From Chryseobacterium sp. BLS98 (GTDB lineage: Bacteria; Bacteroidota; Bacteroidia; Flavobacteriales; Weeksellaceae): a DNA stretch of 64,000 bases. Numbering within the stretch: position 1 is the stretch's first letter; each line of letters opens with the position of its first letter. Of this stretch, positions 9,317 through 18,211 are shown one piece after another. Location of the stretch: positions 558,001 through 622,000 of the forward strand of contig NZ_LFNF01000001.1 of assembly GCF_001045445.1 (NCBI RefSeq), read 5' to 3'. The notes beneath the pieces are model-generated. The model saw nothing but the letters and a program-made list of their open reading frames with translations. It was not told the DNA's origin and did not search any database. The translations under genes and the position numbers were made by a program.

Positions 9317-10060
9317 TTAATAAGGCTGCAATACGGATGTTGTAAGAACAGACTGAGACATTTCATTGTTCAGGAAATCTGTGTTTACTGCCCTTCCGAT
9401 TCCCAACGTTCCTGAATTAAGGTTTCTTTTCGTACAGGCTACTTTTACGCTGTAATTGTTCTTAGGCATCAGATTCACAAGCGTTGCATTAAGGTTGAAG
9501 ATTTTATAGCTTCCTTCGGAACCTATCAATACATCAGTCCTAACCGCTCTCAGGGCATTATCTACAAAGATCCCGCATGCAAAACCGGTAGAGGCGTTGG
9601 CGTTTCCTGTTTTCTGGGCTGTAGTCTGAAAGGTAAAAGCTACTTTATTGACTCCATTGGTAATAGAAAAAGTATCTACAGTTCCCGGAAGCACCGTCCA
9701 GGCAGAAGAAATTGCCGTACCTTCTGTGTAAGGGGTAGTAACCCCGTTCGGAGAAGAAAAGGAAGCTCCAGTCTGATCGGCAACAGTATTCAGTGAAAAT
9801 ACAGACATACTTCCTTGTCCGTCCGCAATTTTTATACTTTTCCAGTCATTTATATTCAGCTCTGAATTGTTATGAAGAATAGTTCCCGCTGCCCCGGCTG
9901 AGCCTTTCAACAGATTGGTCCCACCCGTTCTCAGTTCTTTTCTGGCGTTTAAATCTCCATTTACATCAAGCATATTAACGGGATTCGGAGTATTCACCCC
10001 AACTTGCGCAGGTATCCATGCGGCAAACAGCAATAATAATATTTTAATAATCTTTTTCAT
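9317..10060 (-). CDS. Secreted VGxNT/LDVNG-type protein, third gene of paralogous operon
   Basis: 247 residues with signal peptide MKKIIKILLLLFAAWIPAQ, then VGVNTPNPVNMLDVNGDL, a start motif shared by many Chryseobacterium-type secreted proteins. The body has WKSIKI, a C-G-(I/V)-F-V-D motif and VKVACTKR, each with a counterpart in the next two upstream genes. There is no T9SS sorting domain and no lipobox, so it is probably released into the periplasm or medium. It begins 7 bases after the preceding gene. Function unknown. Confidence 0.8.
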   Translation of the reverse strand: MKKIIKILLLLFAAWIPAQVGVNTPNPVNMLDVNGDLNARKELRTGGTNLLKGSAGAAGTILHNNSELNINDWKSIKIADGQGSMSVFSLNTVADQTGASFSSPNGVTTPYTEGTAISSAWTVLPGTVDTFSITNGVNKVAFTFQTTAQKTGNANASTGFACGIFVDNALRAVRTDVLIGSEGSYKIFNLNATLVNLMPKNNYSVKVACTKRNLNSGTLGIGRAVNTDFLNNEMSQSVLTTSVLQPY

Positions 10061-10067
10061 GCCTGAA

Positions 10068-10883
10068 TTAATTTATAATAGGGTTAAACACCTGAGGAAT
10101 TTCGTATACATCAACCTTCAGGGAAGACTGGGTAATAAAACTGTTGATATTGGTATCTGCATTGATTCCTATAGCCAGTACAACATCACTTGTTGTCCTG
10201 TAGGACCCCAGCCTTGAGCAGGCAACACTTACGTTATGCTGTCCTTTGGAAAGATTGGTCACCATCCCGATCTGGTTATGGGTAATAAAAGTACTTGAGG
10301 CACTACTTGCCTTTAAATTTCTCTGTCTGAGGTTAACCAGCTTGTTATCTACAAAAATACCGCATGCATAATCTATGGAAATATCAGGCGTTCCATTCAC
10401 GGGAAGATTAGCCTGTACTACTGTTTCAAACTGGAAATACGTCTTACTTTCGCTACTGAACACACTGATAGGTTGCGACAGGTCTGTGATTTTCTTAAAT
10501 CCCGGAAGGCTGGAAATATCCGCTCCTTTAATAAAAGCAGTGTTTTTGGCTGCAATGCTTGACTGCTCGCTACTCGTAAATTTTATTCCCGTTGTATCTG
10601 AGAAAGAATTATTGAATATCAGATAGAATTTATTCGGTTCATATTCCGGAATCCGGAGCGACTTCCAGATCGGAGGATATCCTTCTCCCTGAGAAACAAG
10701 GATCTGATCATTATTACCCTGTGACAAAGTATTGTCTGTAACGTTCAGGACAACGATTTTATTTCTGAGATTAACATCACCATTAACGTCTAGTTTTGCT
10801 TTTGGCGAGTCCGTATTGATTCCCACTTGAGCAGACAGAGACAGCCCTGCCATTAAAGACAGGATCGAAATAATATTTTTCAT
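10068..10883 (-). CDS. Secreted VGxNT/LDVNG-type protein, second gene of paralogous operon
   Basis: 271 residues with signal peptide MKNIISILSLMAGLSLSAQ, then VGINTDSPKAKLDVNGDV. Shared blocks with both neighbours are QGEGYPPIWKSL, ACGIFVDNKLV and VACSRL. Spacing to the flanking genes is 6-7 bases, so the three form one operon made by tandem duplication. The paralogues are well diverged outside the shared blocks. No function is recognised. Confidence 0.8.
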   Translation of the reverse strand: MKNIISILSLMAGLSLSAQVGINTDSPKAKLDVNGDVNLRNKIVVLNVTDNTLSQGNNDQILVSQGEGYPPIWKSLRIPEYEPNKFYLIFNNSFSDTTGIKFTSSEQSSIAAKNTAFIKGADISSLPGFKKITDLSQPISVFSSESKTYFQFETVVQANLPVNGTPDISIDYACGIFVDNKLVNLRQRNLKASSASSTFITHNQIGMVTNLSKGQHNVSVACSRLGSYRTTSDVVLAIGINADTNINSFITQSSLKVDVYEIPQVFNPIIN

Positions 10884-10889
10884 TATAGT

Positions 10890-11711
10890 TTAATTGCTTT
10901 TATAAGTAACGTATTCAATGACATCTATCTTCATGACAGATTCAAGCGTAAATGCGTTGGAAACCGTATTCACATCAGAAACGTTGCGACCAATGGTAAA
11001 CTGCGAGCTCAGATTTGATGTATTGATTTTTCTGCACGCTACCTCAAGTTTTTGAGCACCTACAGGAACGTTCTGCTCTGTATAATTAAGCGTGAAAATA
11101 TAATCCTGGATCCCTGACTTTTCTGTATTGTTATTCGAGACAATCTTATCAGGACGCACCGCTACCAATCTTCCGTTCCTGAAAACCCCGCAGGTAAAGG
11201 TAACAGACTGGGAAGCTGTTGCATCAGGAGCTTTCATCTCTATCCCGGTCTGAAACTGATAGGTAAGCCTGTTTCTTCCGTTTTTAATGATAATATTGTT
11301 TTCAAGCCCGGTAATTTTTGACCATTTTCCTTTTGATGTATCCGTAATATCATCTCCAACATTGTTTTTATAAACATTGTCCGCCGCAATACCGTTCGAA
11401 AGCGTTGTAATCCCCACTTGATCCGAAGACAAATACGAATTGATCAGTTTGTACTGTCCTTCTTCCATAAAGGAAACATTCAACGACTTCCAGACAGGGG
11501 GCAGTCCTTCGCCCTGCGAAACCAAAACCTGGCCGTTCAGCCCTGCATTTCCGATATTGTCGGATGTACCGCCTACTCTAAGTTCTTTTCTTAAGGTAAT
11601 TTTCCCGTTGACATCGAGAGTGGATTTGGGAGAACTTGTTCCAATTCCCACTTGCGCGTTGACACAAAGCGATAAAAGCCCGGCCGCACAACAATAGATA
11701 ATTCTTTTCAT
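10890..11711 (-). CDS. Secreted VGxGT/LDVNG-type protein, first gene of paralogous operon
   Basis: 273 residues with signal peptide MKRIIYCCAAGLLSLCVNAQ, then VGIGTSSPKSTLDVNGKI and LRKELRVGGTS. It shares SQGEGLPPVWKSL, TCGVFRNGRLV and EVACRKI with its two downstream paralogues. A TAACTTTG -7 element lies only 11 bases upstream of the ATG, implying a very short leader. Function unknown; the family looks like surface or biofilm material, which is a guess. Confidence 0.8.
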   Translation of the reverse strand: MKRIIYCCAAGLLSLCVNAQVGIGTSSPKSTLDVNGKITLRKELRVGGTSDNIGNAGLNGQVLVSQGEGLPPVWKSLNVSFMEEGQYKLINSYLSSDQVGITTLSNGIAADNVYKNNVGDDITDTSKGKWSKITGLENNIIIKNGRNRLTYQFQTGIEMKAPDATASQSVTFTCGVFRNGRLVAVRPDKIVSNNNTEKSGIQDYIFTLNYTEQNVPVGAQKLEVACRKINTSNLSSQFTIGRNVSDVNTVSNAFTLESVMKIDVIEYVTYKSN

Positions 11712-11995
11712 AATAAGGGCTGCAAAGTTATGAATTTAAATTATAAAAAACCATTTACAACTTTGTAAACCCGTATAAATAAAGCGATTATGTTATAGAA
11801 TTTAATGTACAAAAAAGTAGAATTATTACTACAAAACATTCTTTTTTTATCTCCTTTCGAGGACAGGCATCATCCGAACCCAATACCAGCCGCCAATACA
11901 GCATTATTTTTTCTCATCATATTGTGATTTTGAAATGGCTGAGAATCCGAAGTAATTATACTATTCATGGGTAAAAATCATGTTTTTTTTCCATA
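11712..11995. other. Intergenic AT-rich stretch with one promoter element
   Basis: This gap lies between the secreted-protein operon and the mfd terminator. It holds a minus-strand TAACTTTG -7 element at 11723-11730, reading into the 10890 gene. Nothing else could be supported; no RNA gene or longer reading frame was seen. Confidence 0.5.
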
Positions 11996-12031
11996 AAAAA
12001 AGGCCTTAAAAAGTAAATTTTAAAGCCTTTC
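11996..12031 (-). terminator. Terminator of mfd
   Basis: Arms AAAGGC and GCCTTT enclose an inner TTAAAA/TTTTAA pairing. A T run follows on the minus strand. It sits about 35 bases past the mfd stop. Confidence 0.7.
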
Positions 12032-12066
12032 TTATTTTTCACGTATTAAAAAGAGCTGTTTTCTTC

Positions 12067-15000
12067 TTAATGATGTCCGATAATCGTTTTCAAAAGTACA
12101 TTAACCTCATCTACATTTTTCACCTTTTCCTTTCTCATCATCAACAGGTTTCCTTCCTTGCCAATCTTCTCTTTTAGCTGTGCTTCCGCAGGATTTTGGG
12201 TTAAATAACTGATGATATGCCTAAACCTGTTGGTCTGGTAAAATTTATCCTGAGGATTTGCAGGGAAATACCCCAGGAACACTCCGTTTTTCATGACAAT
12301 CTTTTCGAAACCTATTTCAGCGGCCAGCCATTTCAATGCAACGCTTTTCAACAGGTTTACCGCTTCTTTCGGCAAAGCACCGAAACGGTCAATCAATTCA
12401 AGTTCAAACTGATAGAGATCTTTTTCGTTATCAATCTCTGCAATCTTCTGGTATAGCAATAATCTTTCTTCTGTGTTGGAGATATAGAAGTCCGGAAGCA
12501 TCAGCTCCAGATCAGTATCAATATTAACATCTTTTACAGATTTAAACAATTTCTGCCTGTCTTCCTCATTATCAAAAAGATTTTCAAAATCCGCATCATC
12601 TTTTAATTCTTCCAGCGCTTCCTGCATTAGCTTCTGATAGGTTTCGAAGCCCATTTCATTAATGAATCCACTTTGTTCCGCACCAAGAAGATCTCCTGCA
12701 CCCCGGATTTCAAGATCTTTCATCGCAATCTGGAACCCGCTTCCAAGATCCGAGAACTGCTCAATAGCCTCTAGCCGTTTTCTCGCATCGGAAGTCATCA
12801 TATCATATGGAGGTGTAATAAGATAGCAGAAAGCCTTCCTGTTGCTTCGTCCCACTCTACCTCTCATCTGGTGGAGATCTGCCATCCCAAACCTTTGGGC
12901 ATCATTAATGAATATGGTATTGGCATTGGGTACATCCACCCCACTTTCAACGATGGTTGTAGATACAAGCACGTCATACTTTCCTTCCATAAAATCAAGG
13001 ACATTCTTTTCCAGCTGTTTGCCTTCCATTTGTCCATGCCCGGTAATGACCCTGGCATCCGGGACAAGCCTCTGGATAAGTCCGGCAATATCTTTAAGGT
13101 TTTCAATCCTGTTGTTGATGAAATACACCTGCCCGTCTCTCTGTAGTTCATAAGACACAGCATCTCTTAAAATTTCTTCATTAAACCCGATCACCTGTGT
13201 ATCAACAGGCTGCCTGTTCGGTGGTGGCGTTTTAATAACGGAAAGGTCCCTTGCCGCCATCAGTGAAAACTGAAGCGTTCTGGGGATAGGAGTAGCCGTC
13301 AAGGTAAGGGTGTCCACATTATTTTTCAGTGTTTTCAGTTTATCTTTTACAGAAACCCCGAATTTATGTTCTTCATCAATGATCAGAAGACCAAGATCTT
13401 TGAACTTAACCGAACTGCTTACCAGCTGGTGTGTTCCGATAATAATGTCTACTTTGCCGTTTTTCAGACCCTCTAATGCTTCAGCTTTCTGCTTGGCCGT
13501 TCTGAATCTGTTTACATAAGAAACATTAACGGGGAAGTCTTTCAGTCTTTCCTTAAAGCTTCTGTAATGCTGAAATGCAAGAATAGTGGTAGGAACCAAA
13601 ACCGCCACCTGCTTGCCGTCGGTTGCCGCTTTAAATGCAGCACGGATAGCCACTTCCGTTTTTCCGAAACCAACGTCACCGCAAACCAGCCTGTCCATCA
13701 CCGTATCTGCTTCCATATCCCTTTTTACATCAATCGTTGCTTTTTCCTGATCCGGAGTATCTTCATAGATAAAGCTGGCCTCAAGCTCATTCTGCAGATA
13801 GGAATCCGGCGTATAGGAAAAGCCTTTTGCTGTTTTTCTTTCGGCGTACAGCCTGATCAGATCGAAGGCAATCTGCTTTACTTTAGCTTTTGTTTTCTGC
13901 TTCAGGGATTTCCATGCGGGAGATCCAAGTTTACTCAGCACAATTTCTTTACCGTCGGGGCCGTTATATTTTGAAATCTTATGAAGCGAGTGAATACTTA
14001 CATATAATAAGTCTCCGTTTTTGTATGTCAGTTTAAAACATTCCTGAATTTTCCCGTCATTATTCACCTTCACCAATCCCATGAATTTTCCTATTCCATG
14101 ATCAATGTGGGCAATATAATCCCCTATTTTAAGCGACATCAGGTCTTTCAGGGTCAGCTGTTCGGATTTTGCAAAGGTATTTTTTGCTTTATACCTCTGA
14201 TAACGGTCAAAGATCTGGTGATCCGTATATACTAAAATTTTATGCCCGTTATCTACAAAACCTTCATGAAGCTCAGATTTAAAGCTTTTAAAAGGAAGCT
14301 CATGTTCCAGCTCTTCAAATATCGATTCCAGCCTTTCTTTTTGCTTTTCAGTAGAAAAAGAAATCCAGGTATCAAAACCTTCCGCCTGCTTCTCTTCAAT
14401 ATTTTCTATCAGCAGTTCAAAATTTTTATGAAAAGACGGCTGCGGAAGCTGTTCCATTTTTATTTCCGTGATTTCTTTAAGGCCTTCGATGGGAGTACCG
14501 GCGAAATCAATGGTTTTAAATTTCTTAAAATCAAACAGGAAATCCTGATCTGAAATAAAGAGTTCCTGTGGTGTCCTGTGGGCAATATCTTTATTTAAAG
14601 TATCATATTTCTCTAATGATTTTTCATAAAAAGTCCTGATTTTCTGCATTCCTACAGCTCCATTTCTGGAAACCACAAAGCTTTCTTCAGGCAGCAGCTG
14701 CAGTAATGAAACCCTGGTTCCGGTTACCGAAAAATTCATATTGGAAACCAGCTGAAAGTCTTTCACTTTGTCTATGGAAAGTTGAGTTTCAATATCAAAG
14801 GTCTTAATATTTTCCACTTCATTCCCAAAGAAGGTAATACGGTAAGGTTTCTCGTTGGAATAGGAAAATACATCAACGATTCCTCCTCTTACAGAAAATT
14901 CTCCCGGTTCAGACACAAAATCCGCCTGCTGAAAGTTGTAGTGGTTCAACAGCTCATCTACAAAATCAAAATCCAGCTGATCCCCTACTTTTATATGATG

Positions 15001-15435
15001 AGAAATTGCTTTAAAATCTTCTTTCTTCAACACCTTTTCAGATAAGGCTCCCGCGTAAGCCACAATAATCTTAGGGGCTTTTCCGGAATTAATTTTATTT
15101 AGAACTTCCGTACGAAGCACAAGGTTGGCATTCTGTGTTTTCTCTATCTGGTAAGGTTCAAGATGGGTTGCTGGAAAATAAAGCACTTTGTCCTTTCCCA
15201 GCAGGTCTTCCATTTCAGTATTGGCGTACAGCGCATCTTCCTTATCATCTACCAGATAAAGAATGGTTTTCTTCTGCGTTAAAAACAGTTCAGCAACAAA
15301 AATGGAAACCGAAGATCCAGCACTTCCTTTCACGGAAATATGCTGGCTTTTTTCTAACTGAGTAAAGATTTCTTTTCCAAATTCTTTCTGAAGCAGGTCG
15401 GGAAGAAATTTTTCATGAATAGGTTTTAGCTGCAT
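12067..15435 (-). CDS. mfd: Transcription-repair coupling factor
   Basis: Removes RNA polymerase stalled at DNA damage and recruits UvrA. The 1122 residues match the family. Order: UvrB-like N-terminal region (about 1-330), the RNA-polymerase-interacting domain starting near residue 435 (GDYIAHIDHGIGKFMGL), and the helicase motor with Walker A GDVGFGKT at 586-593 and DEEH at 687-690. Then come TATPIPRTLQFSLMAARDLS and the C-terminal UvrA-binding TRCF region. It is cytoplasmic and monocistronic, with its own promoter and a hairpin in the leader. No key motif is missing. Confidence 0.97.
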   Translation of the reverse strand: MQLKPIHEKFLPDLLQKEFGKEIFTQLEKSQHISVKGSAGSSVSIFVAELFLTQKKTILYLVDDKEDALYANTEMEDLLGKDKVLYFPATHLEPYQIEKTQNANLVLRTEVLNKINSGKAPKIIVAYAGALSEKVLKKEDFKAISHHIKVGDQLDFDFVDELLNHYNFQQADFVSEPGEFSVRGGIVDVFSYSNEKPYRITFFGNEVENIKTFDIETQLSIDKVKDFQLVSNMNFSVTGTRVSLLQLLPEESFVVSRNGAVGMQKIRTFYEKSLEKYDTLNKDIAHRTPQELFISDQDFLFDFKKFKTIDFAGTPIEGLKEITEIKMEQLPQPSFHKNFELLIENIEEKQAEGFDTWISFSTEKQKERLESIFEELEHELPFKSFKSELHEGFVDNGHKILVYTDHQIFDRYQRYKAKNTFAKSEQLTLKDLMSLKIGDYIAHIDHGIGKFMGLVKVNNDGKIQECFKLTYKNGDLLYVSIHSLHKISKYNGPDGKEIVLSKLGSPAWKSLKQKTKAKVKQIAFDLIRLYAERKTAKGFSYTPDSYLQNELEASFIYEDTPDQEKATIDVKRDMEADTVMDRLVCGDVGFGKTEVAIRAAFKAATDGKQVAVLVPTTILAFQHYRSFKERLKDFPVNVSYVNRFRTAKQKAEALEGLKNGKVDIIIGTHQLVSSSVKFKDLGLLIIDEEHKFGVSVKDKLKTLKNNVDTLTLTATPIPRTLQFSLMAARDLSVIKTPPPNRQPVDTQVIGFNEEILRDAVSYELQRDGQVYFINNRIENLKDIAGLIQRLVPDARVITGHGQMEGKQLEKNVLDFMEGKYDVLVSTTIVESGVDVPNANTIFINDAQRFGMADLHQMRGRVGRSNRKAFCYLITPPYDMMTSDARKRLEAIEQFSDLGSGFQIAMKDLEIRGAGDLLGAEQSGFINEMGFETYQKLMQEALEELKDDADFENLFDNEEDRQKLFKSVKDVNIDTDLELMLPDFYISNTEERLLLYQKIAEIDNEKDLYQFELELIDRFGALPKEAVNLLKSVALKWLAAEIGFEKIVMKNGVFLGYFPANPQDKFYQTNRFRHIISYLTQNPAEAQLKEKIGKEGNLLMMRKEKVKNVDEVNVLLKTIIGHH

Positions 15436-15463
15436 AAAATAGTAATCATATGAACGACAAAAG

Positions 15464-15487
15464 CGATTTCGGAAGTTTCCGAAATCG
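15464..15487. repeat. Perfect 11-bp inverted repeat in the mfd leader
   Basis: CGATTTCGGAA and TTCCGAAATCG are separated by two bases. The site falls between the inferred mfd transcription start (near 15493) and the start codon, so it would form a hairpin at the 5' end of the mRNA or could bind a dimeric protein. Only four T follow it on the minus strand, so it is a poor terminator. Confidence 0.75.
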
Positions 15488-15499
15488 TTTATCTGATCA

Positions 15500-15533
15500 C
15501 AAAGATAGGGATATTTTTTTCTTCTCTCACAAA
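15500..15533 (-). promoter_or_regulatory. Promoter of mfd
   Basis: On the minus strand, TTTG (plus 15530-15533), a 22-base spacer, then TATCTTTG (plus 15500-15507). The -7 element is a full match; the spacer is slightly long. Confidence 0.5.
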
Positions 15534-15640
15534 CAGAAGATTACAGAAAACACAGACTATTACCACATTTACATACCCAAATCTTAATTTTTTACCAATT
15601 TATTTAAATTAAAAGTTAAAAAAATATCAATAATCTGGCA

Positions 15641-15656
15641 TGGCACAGTGTTTGAA
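15641..15656 (+). promoter_or_regulatory. Sigma-54-like promoter motif upstream of a small lipoprotein gene
   Basis: TGGCACAGTGTTTGAA matches the sigma-54 consensus TGGCACG-N4-TTGCA at the -24 half and at TTG of the -12 half with correct spacing, but has A instead of C in the -12 GC. Transcription would start near 15668, 25 bases before the gene. Chance occurrence is possible. Confidence 0.3.
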
Positions 15657-15692
15657 AATTCCACCTTATCAAACTTTTAAAAAAATAAGATT

Positions 15693-16085
15693 ATGAAAAA
15701 AGCAATTAGAATTTTAGGAATTTTTATGTTGGTATTTGTCGCCACATTATCTTTTGCATCGTGCAGCAGTGACGATGATCCTGTAAACAATGATTTTTTT
15801 GCAGGAACCTATAAAGGAAAGATATCGTACAATGACGGTTCTACTACCAACAGCACAGACAACGGAAGTGTATTTGTAACAAAAATCGCCAGCGGAACGA
15901 AATATAATTTTGCATTTTCGAACAGCATTCCGGATCTTAACGGAGTGGAATTTCAGCAGCAGGGTGACCATACCCTTGTGATGGTTGGCTCAAGTGCCAC
16001 ATCTTATATCAGAATTGACAATAATGAATTGAAAATTCTATACATGAAAGACGGTAAAACATGGACCGCCAACTGTACACGTTAA
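15693..16085 (+). CDS. Small lipoprotein of unknown function
   Basis: 130 residues with a signal peptide and a lipobox ending SFASC at about Cys24, then SSDDDP, an acidic patch typical of surface-exposed lipoproteins in this phylum. The rest is a short beta-rich domain (GTYKGKISYNDGS...LKILYMKDGKTW) that looks like a small beta-barrel or lipocalin-like fold; that is inference. It is monocistronic, with a strong terminator after it. Confidence 0.75.
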   Translation: MKKAIRILGIFMLVFVATLSFASCSSDDDPVNNDFFAGTYKGKISYNDGSTTNSTDNGSVFVTKIASGTKYNFAFSNSIPDLNGVEFQQQGDHTLVMVGSSATSYIRIDNNELKILYMKDGKTWTANCTR

Positions 16086-16110
16086 AATCAACTATTCATA
16101 CTTATAATGA

Positions 16111-16145
16111 AAGCCCGCTTCTTCAGTGAAGCAGGCTTTTTTATT
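16111..16145 (+). terminator. Terminator of the small lipoprotein gene
   Basis: An 11-bp stem AAGCCCGCTTC with GAAGCAGGCTT (one mismatch) and a short loop are followed by TTTTTTATTTT. Confidence 0.85.
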
Positions 16146-16265
16146 TTAACAGACTGAGTTTAAGTTTTTTTTAAGCAGTAATAAACTTTAGTTAAGGATT
16201 AAAATTACTGATTTTTCAGCCTGTTTTTTGTATACCTTTACTCAAGAAAAACAAACAGTACTCTC

Positions 16266-16514
16266 ATGAAAAAATTTTTAACAGCAATGTCTCTGGCCCT
16301 AGGACTAGGATTTGCAACCGCACAGCAAACTGCTCCGGCAACGTCTGCAGCCCCTCATCAAACGACTACAAAAACAGTAAAAGCTCCTGAAGCTAAAACG
16401 GCAAAACCTGCAGCCAAAATGAAAAAAGACGGAACTCCGGATAAAAGGTACAAGGAAAACAAACACCTTAAAAAAGATGGTACTCCGGACAAAAGGTATA
16501 AAGCAAACAAGTAA
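16266..16514 (+). CDS. Small basic secreted protein with two KKDGTPDKRYK repeats
   Basis: 82 residues. A signal peptide ends near GFATAQ, followed by an Ala/Thr/Pro/Lys-rich linker, then two copies of KKDGTPDKRYKxNK separated by three residues (KHL). The mature protein is very basic. The repeat resembles the small basic motif that databases call the PBCV-specific basic adaptor domain; that identification is from memory and uncertain. Binding to an acidic polymer such as DNA or exopolysaccharide is a guess. It is monocistronic, followed by a terminator. Confidence 0.7.
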   Translation: MKKFLTAMSLALGLGFATAQQTAPATSAAPHQTTTKTVKAPEAKTAKPAAKMKKDGTPDKRYKENKHLKKDGTPDKRYKANK

Positions 16515-16556
16515 ACTTTAACATATAGTTGTTATTTTCATAATCAAATTTCGAAG

Positions 16557-16585
16557 AACCGATGAACTCATTCATCGGTTTTTTT
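16557..16585 (+). terminator. Terminator of the KKDGTPDKRYK protein gene
   Basis: A perfect 10-bp stem AACCGATGAA with TTCATCGGTT and a 4-base loop are followed by a T run. Confidence 0.88.
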
Positions 16586-16642
16586 ATGGCTATCCTGTTG
16601 AAAAATAATTTTATATTCTGTACTTATTTATAAATTTGAGGC

Positions 16643-18142
16643 ATGTTAAATTTCTTCAAGAAAAATATGGCACTGGCCTGGGCAAAAAAACACGTTCAGA
16701 AAACAGGGGAATTCAAAAAAAACTCCGTGAAAAATCAGGAGGCTCTTTTGCTGTCTTTAGTTAAAACAGCTCAGAAAACTCTTTTTGGAAGGGAGCATGA
16801 TTTTGAAAACATTCATTCTACAGAGGATTTCCAAAACAAAGTACCTGTTGCCGACTACGAGGATCTGAAACCTTACATCGAAAGGGTAAAAAAAGGGCAG
16901 GCCAATATTCTCTGGACCGAAACTCCTGAATATTTTGCAAAAACTTCGGGAACTACCTCAGGTTCAAAATACATTCCTATTTCTAAGGAAGGAATACCGT
17001 TTCAGGTGGCGGGAGCACAAAGTGCATTATTCCACTATATTGCCCGGAAAAACAATGCAGATTTCGTAAACGGAAAAATGATCTTCCTGCAGGGAAGCCC
17101 TGAATTAAAAGAAAATTTTGGCATAAAAACAGGCAGACTTTCAGGAATTGTGGCGCACCATATCCCTAAATATCTTCAAAAAAACCGGTTGCCAAGCTGG
17201 GAAACCAATATGATGGAAGATTGGGAAGCCAAGGTGGATAAGATTATTGAAGAAACGGAACATGAAAATATGACCCTGATCTCCGGAATCCCGCCATGGC
17301 TGGTGATGTATTTTGAAAAACTTACGGAAAAACACGGAAAGAAGATTAAACAGATTTTCCCTAACCTGCAGCTTCTCGTCACTGGAGGAGTAAACTATGA
17401 ACCCTACCGTGATAAAATGAATGATCTGCTTGGCGGAAAGGTTGATATTATACAGACTTTCCCCGCTTCTGAAGGCTTCTTTGCTTTTCAGGATGATTAT
17501 ACAAAAGAAGGACTTCTTCTTTTAACGAATCACGGTATTTTTTATGAATTCATCCCTTTGGAAGAATATGGAAAACCTGATGCCCGGAGACTTACTTTAA
17601 AAGATGTGGAACTTAACAAAGACTACGCATTGATTCTTACTACGAACTCAGGATTGTGGGCTTACTCAATAGGTGATGTTATAAGGTTTATTGATAAAGA
17701 TCCATACAGGATACTGGTAAGCGGAAGAACAAAACATTTTACTTCTGCTTTCGGAGAACATGTAATTGCTTTTGAAGTGGAAGCAGCCATGAAAGCCACA
17801 CTGGAAAAATATACAGCTCAAATTACAGAATTCCACCTTGCCCCGCAGGTAAATCCGGCAGAAGGACTTCCCTACCATGAATGGCTGATAGAATTTGAAA
17901 AAAATCCGGAGGATTTAGACTTGTTCAGGAGTGAACTGGACCGTCAGCTGCGTGTAAGAAATACTTATTACGACGATCTTATTGCAGGAAATATTCTTCA
18001 GCCTCTTATGATTACAACGCTGAAAAAGAACGCCTTTCATGAGTATGCAAAATCGCAAGGGAAACTGGGAGGCCAAAATAAAATCCCAAGACTTGCGAAT
18101 GACAGAAAAATTGCAGATCAGTTAGAAATTTACAAACTTTAA
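16643..18142 (+). CDS. GH3-family adenylate-forming protein
   Basis: 499 residues of the GH3 family, named after plant enzymes that join amino acids to auxin and jasmonate through acyl-adenylates. The ATP-binding P-loop-like motif TSGTTSGSKYIP is near residue 105. Further family blocks are YEPYRDKMND, PASEGFFAFQD and YSIGDVIRF. It is cytoplasmic. Bacteroidota members are common, but their acyl and amine substrates are not known to me. A TAAATTTG -7 element at 16631-16638 lies only 5 bases before the ATG, so a leaderless mRNA or another promoter is possible. It stands alone between small genes. Confidence 0.9.
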   Translation: MLNFFKKNMALAWAKKHVQKTGEFKKNSVKNQEALLLSLVKTAQKTLFGREHDFENIHSTEDFQNKVPVADYEDLKPYIERVKKGQANILWTETPEYFAKTSGTTSGSKYIPISKEGIPFQVAGAQSALFHYIARKNNADFVNGKMIFLQGSPELKENFGIKTGRLSGIVAHHIPKYLQKNRLPSWETNMMEDWEAKVDKIIEETEHENMTLISGIPPWLVMYFEKLTEKHGKKIKQIFPNLQLLVTGGVNYEPYRDKMNDLLGGKVDIIQTFPASEGFFAFQDDYTKEGLLLLTNHGIFYEFIPLEEYGKPDARRLTLKDVELNKDYALILTTNSGLWAYSIGDVIRFIDKDPYRILVSGRTKHFTSAFGEHVIAFEVEAAMKATLEKYTAQITEFHLAPQVNPAEGLPYHEWLIEFEKNPEDLDLFRSELDRQLRVRNTYYDDLIAGNILQPLMITTLKKNAFHEYAKSQGKLGGQNKIPRLANDRKIADQLEIYKL

Positions 18143-18211
18143 AGATATTTTTTCAATTCCAAAAACATATATTCGAAAAAAATTATAAATTTGAAAAAAT
18201 AAAAAATAATA

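Noticed and set aside
11870..11920. A 16-residue minus-strand peptide (MMRKNNAVLAAGIGFG) resembling a small secreted or bacteriocin-like leader.
   Set aside because: Too short, no ribosome site, no double-glycine leader pattern and no transport or processing gene nearby.
12842..13163. Overlapping open frames on both strands within mfd.
   Set aside because: They lie wholly inside a well-conserved motor region of mfd and carry no recognisable protein features.
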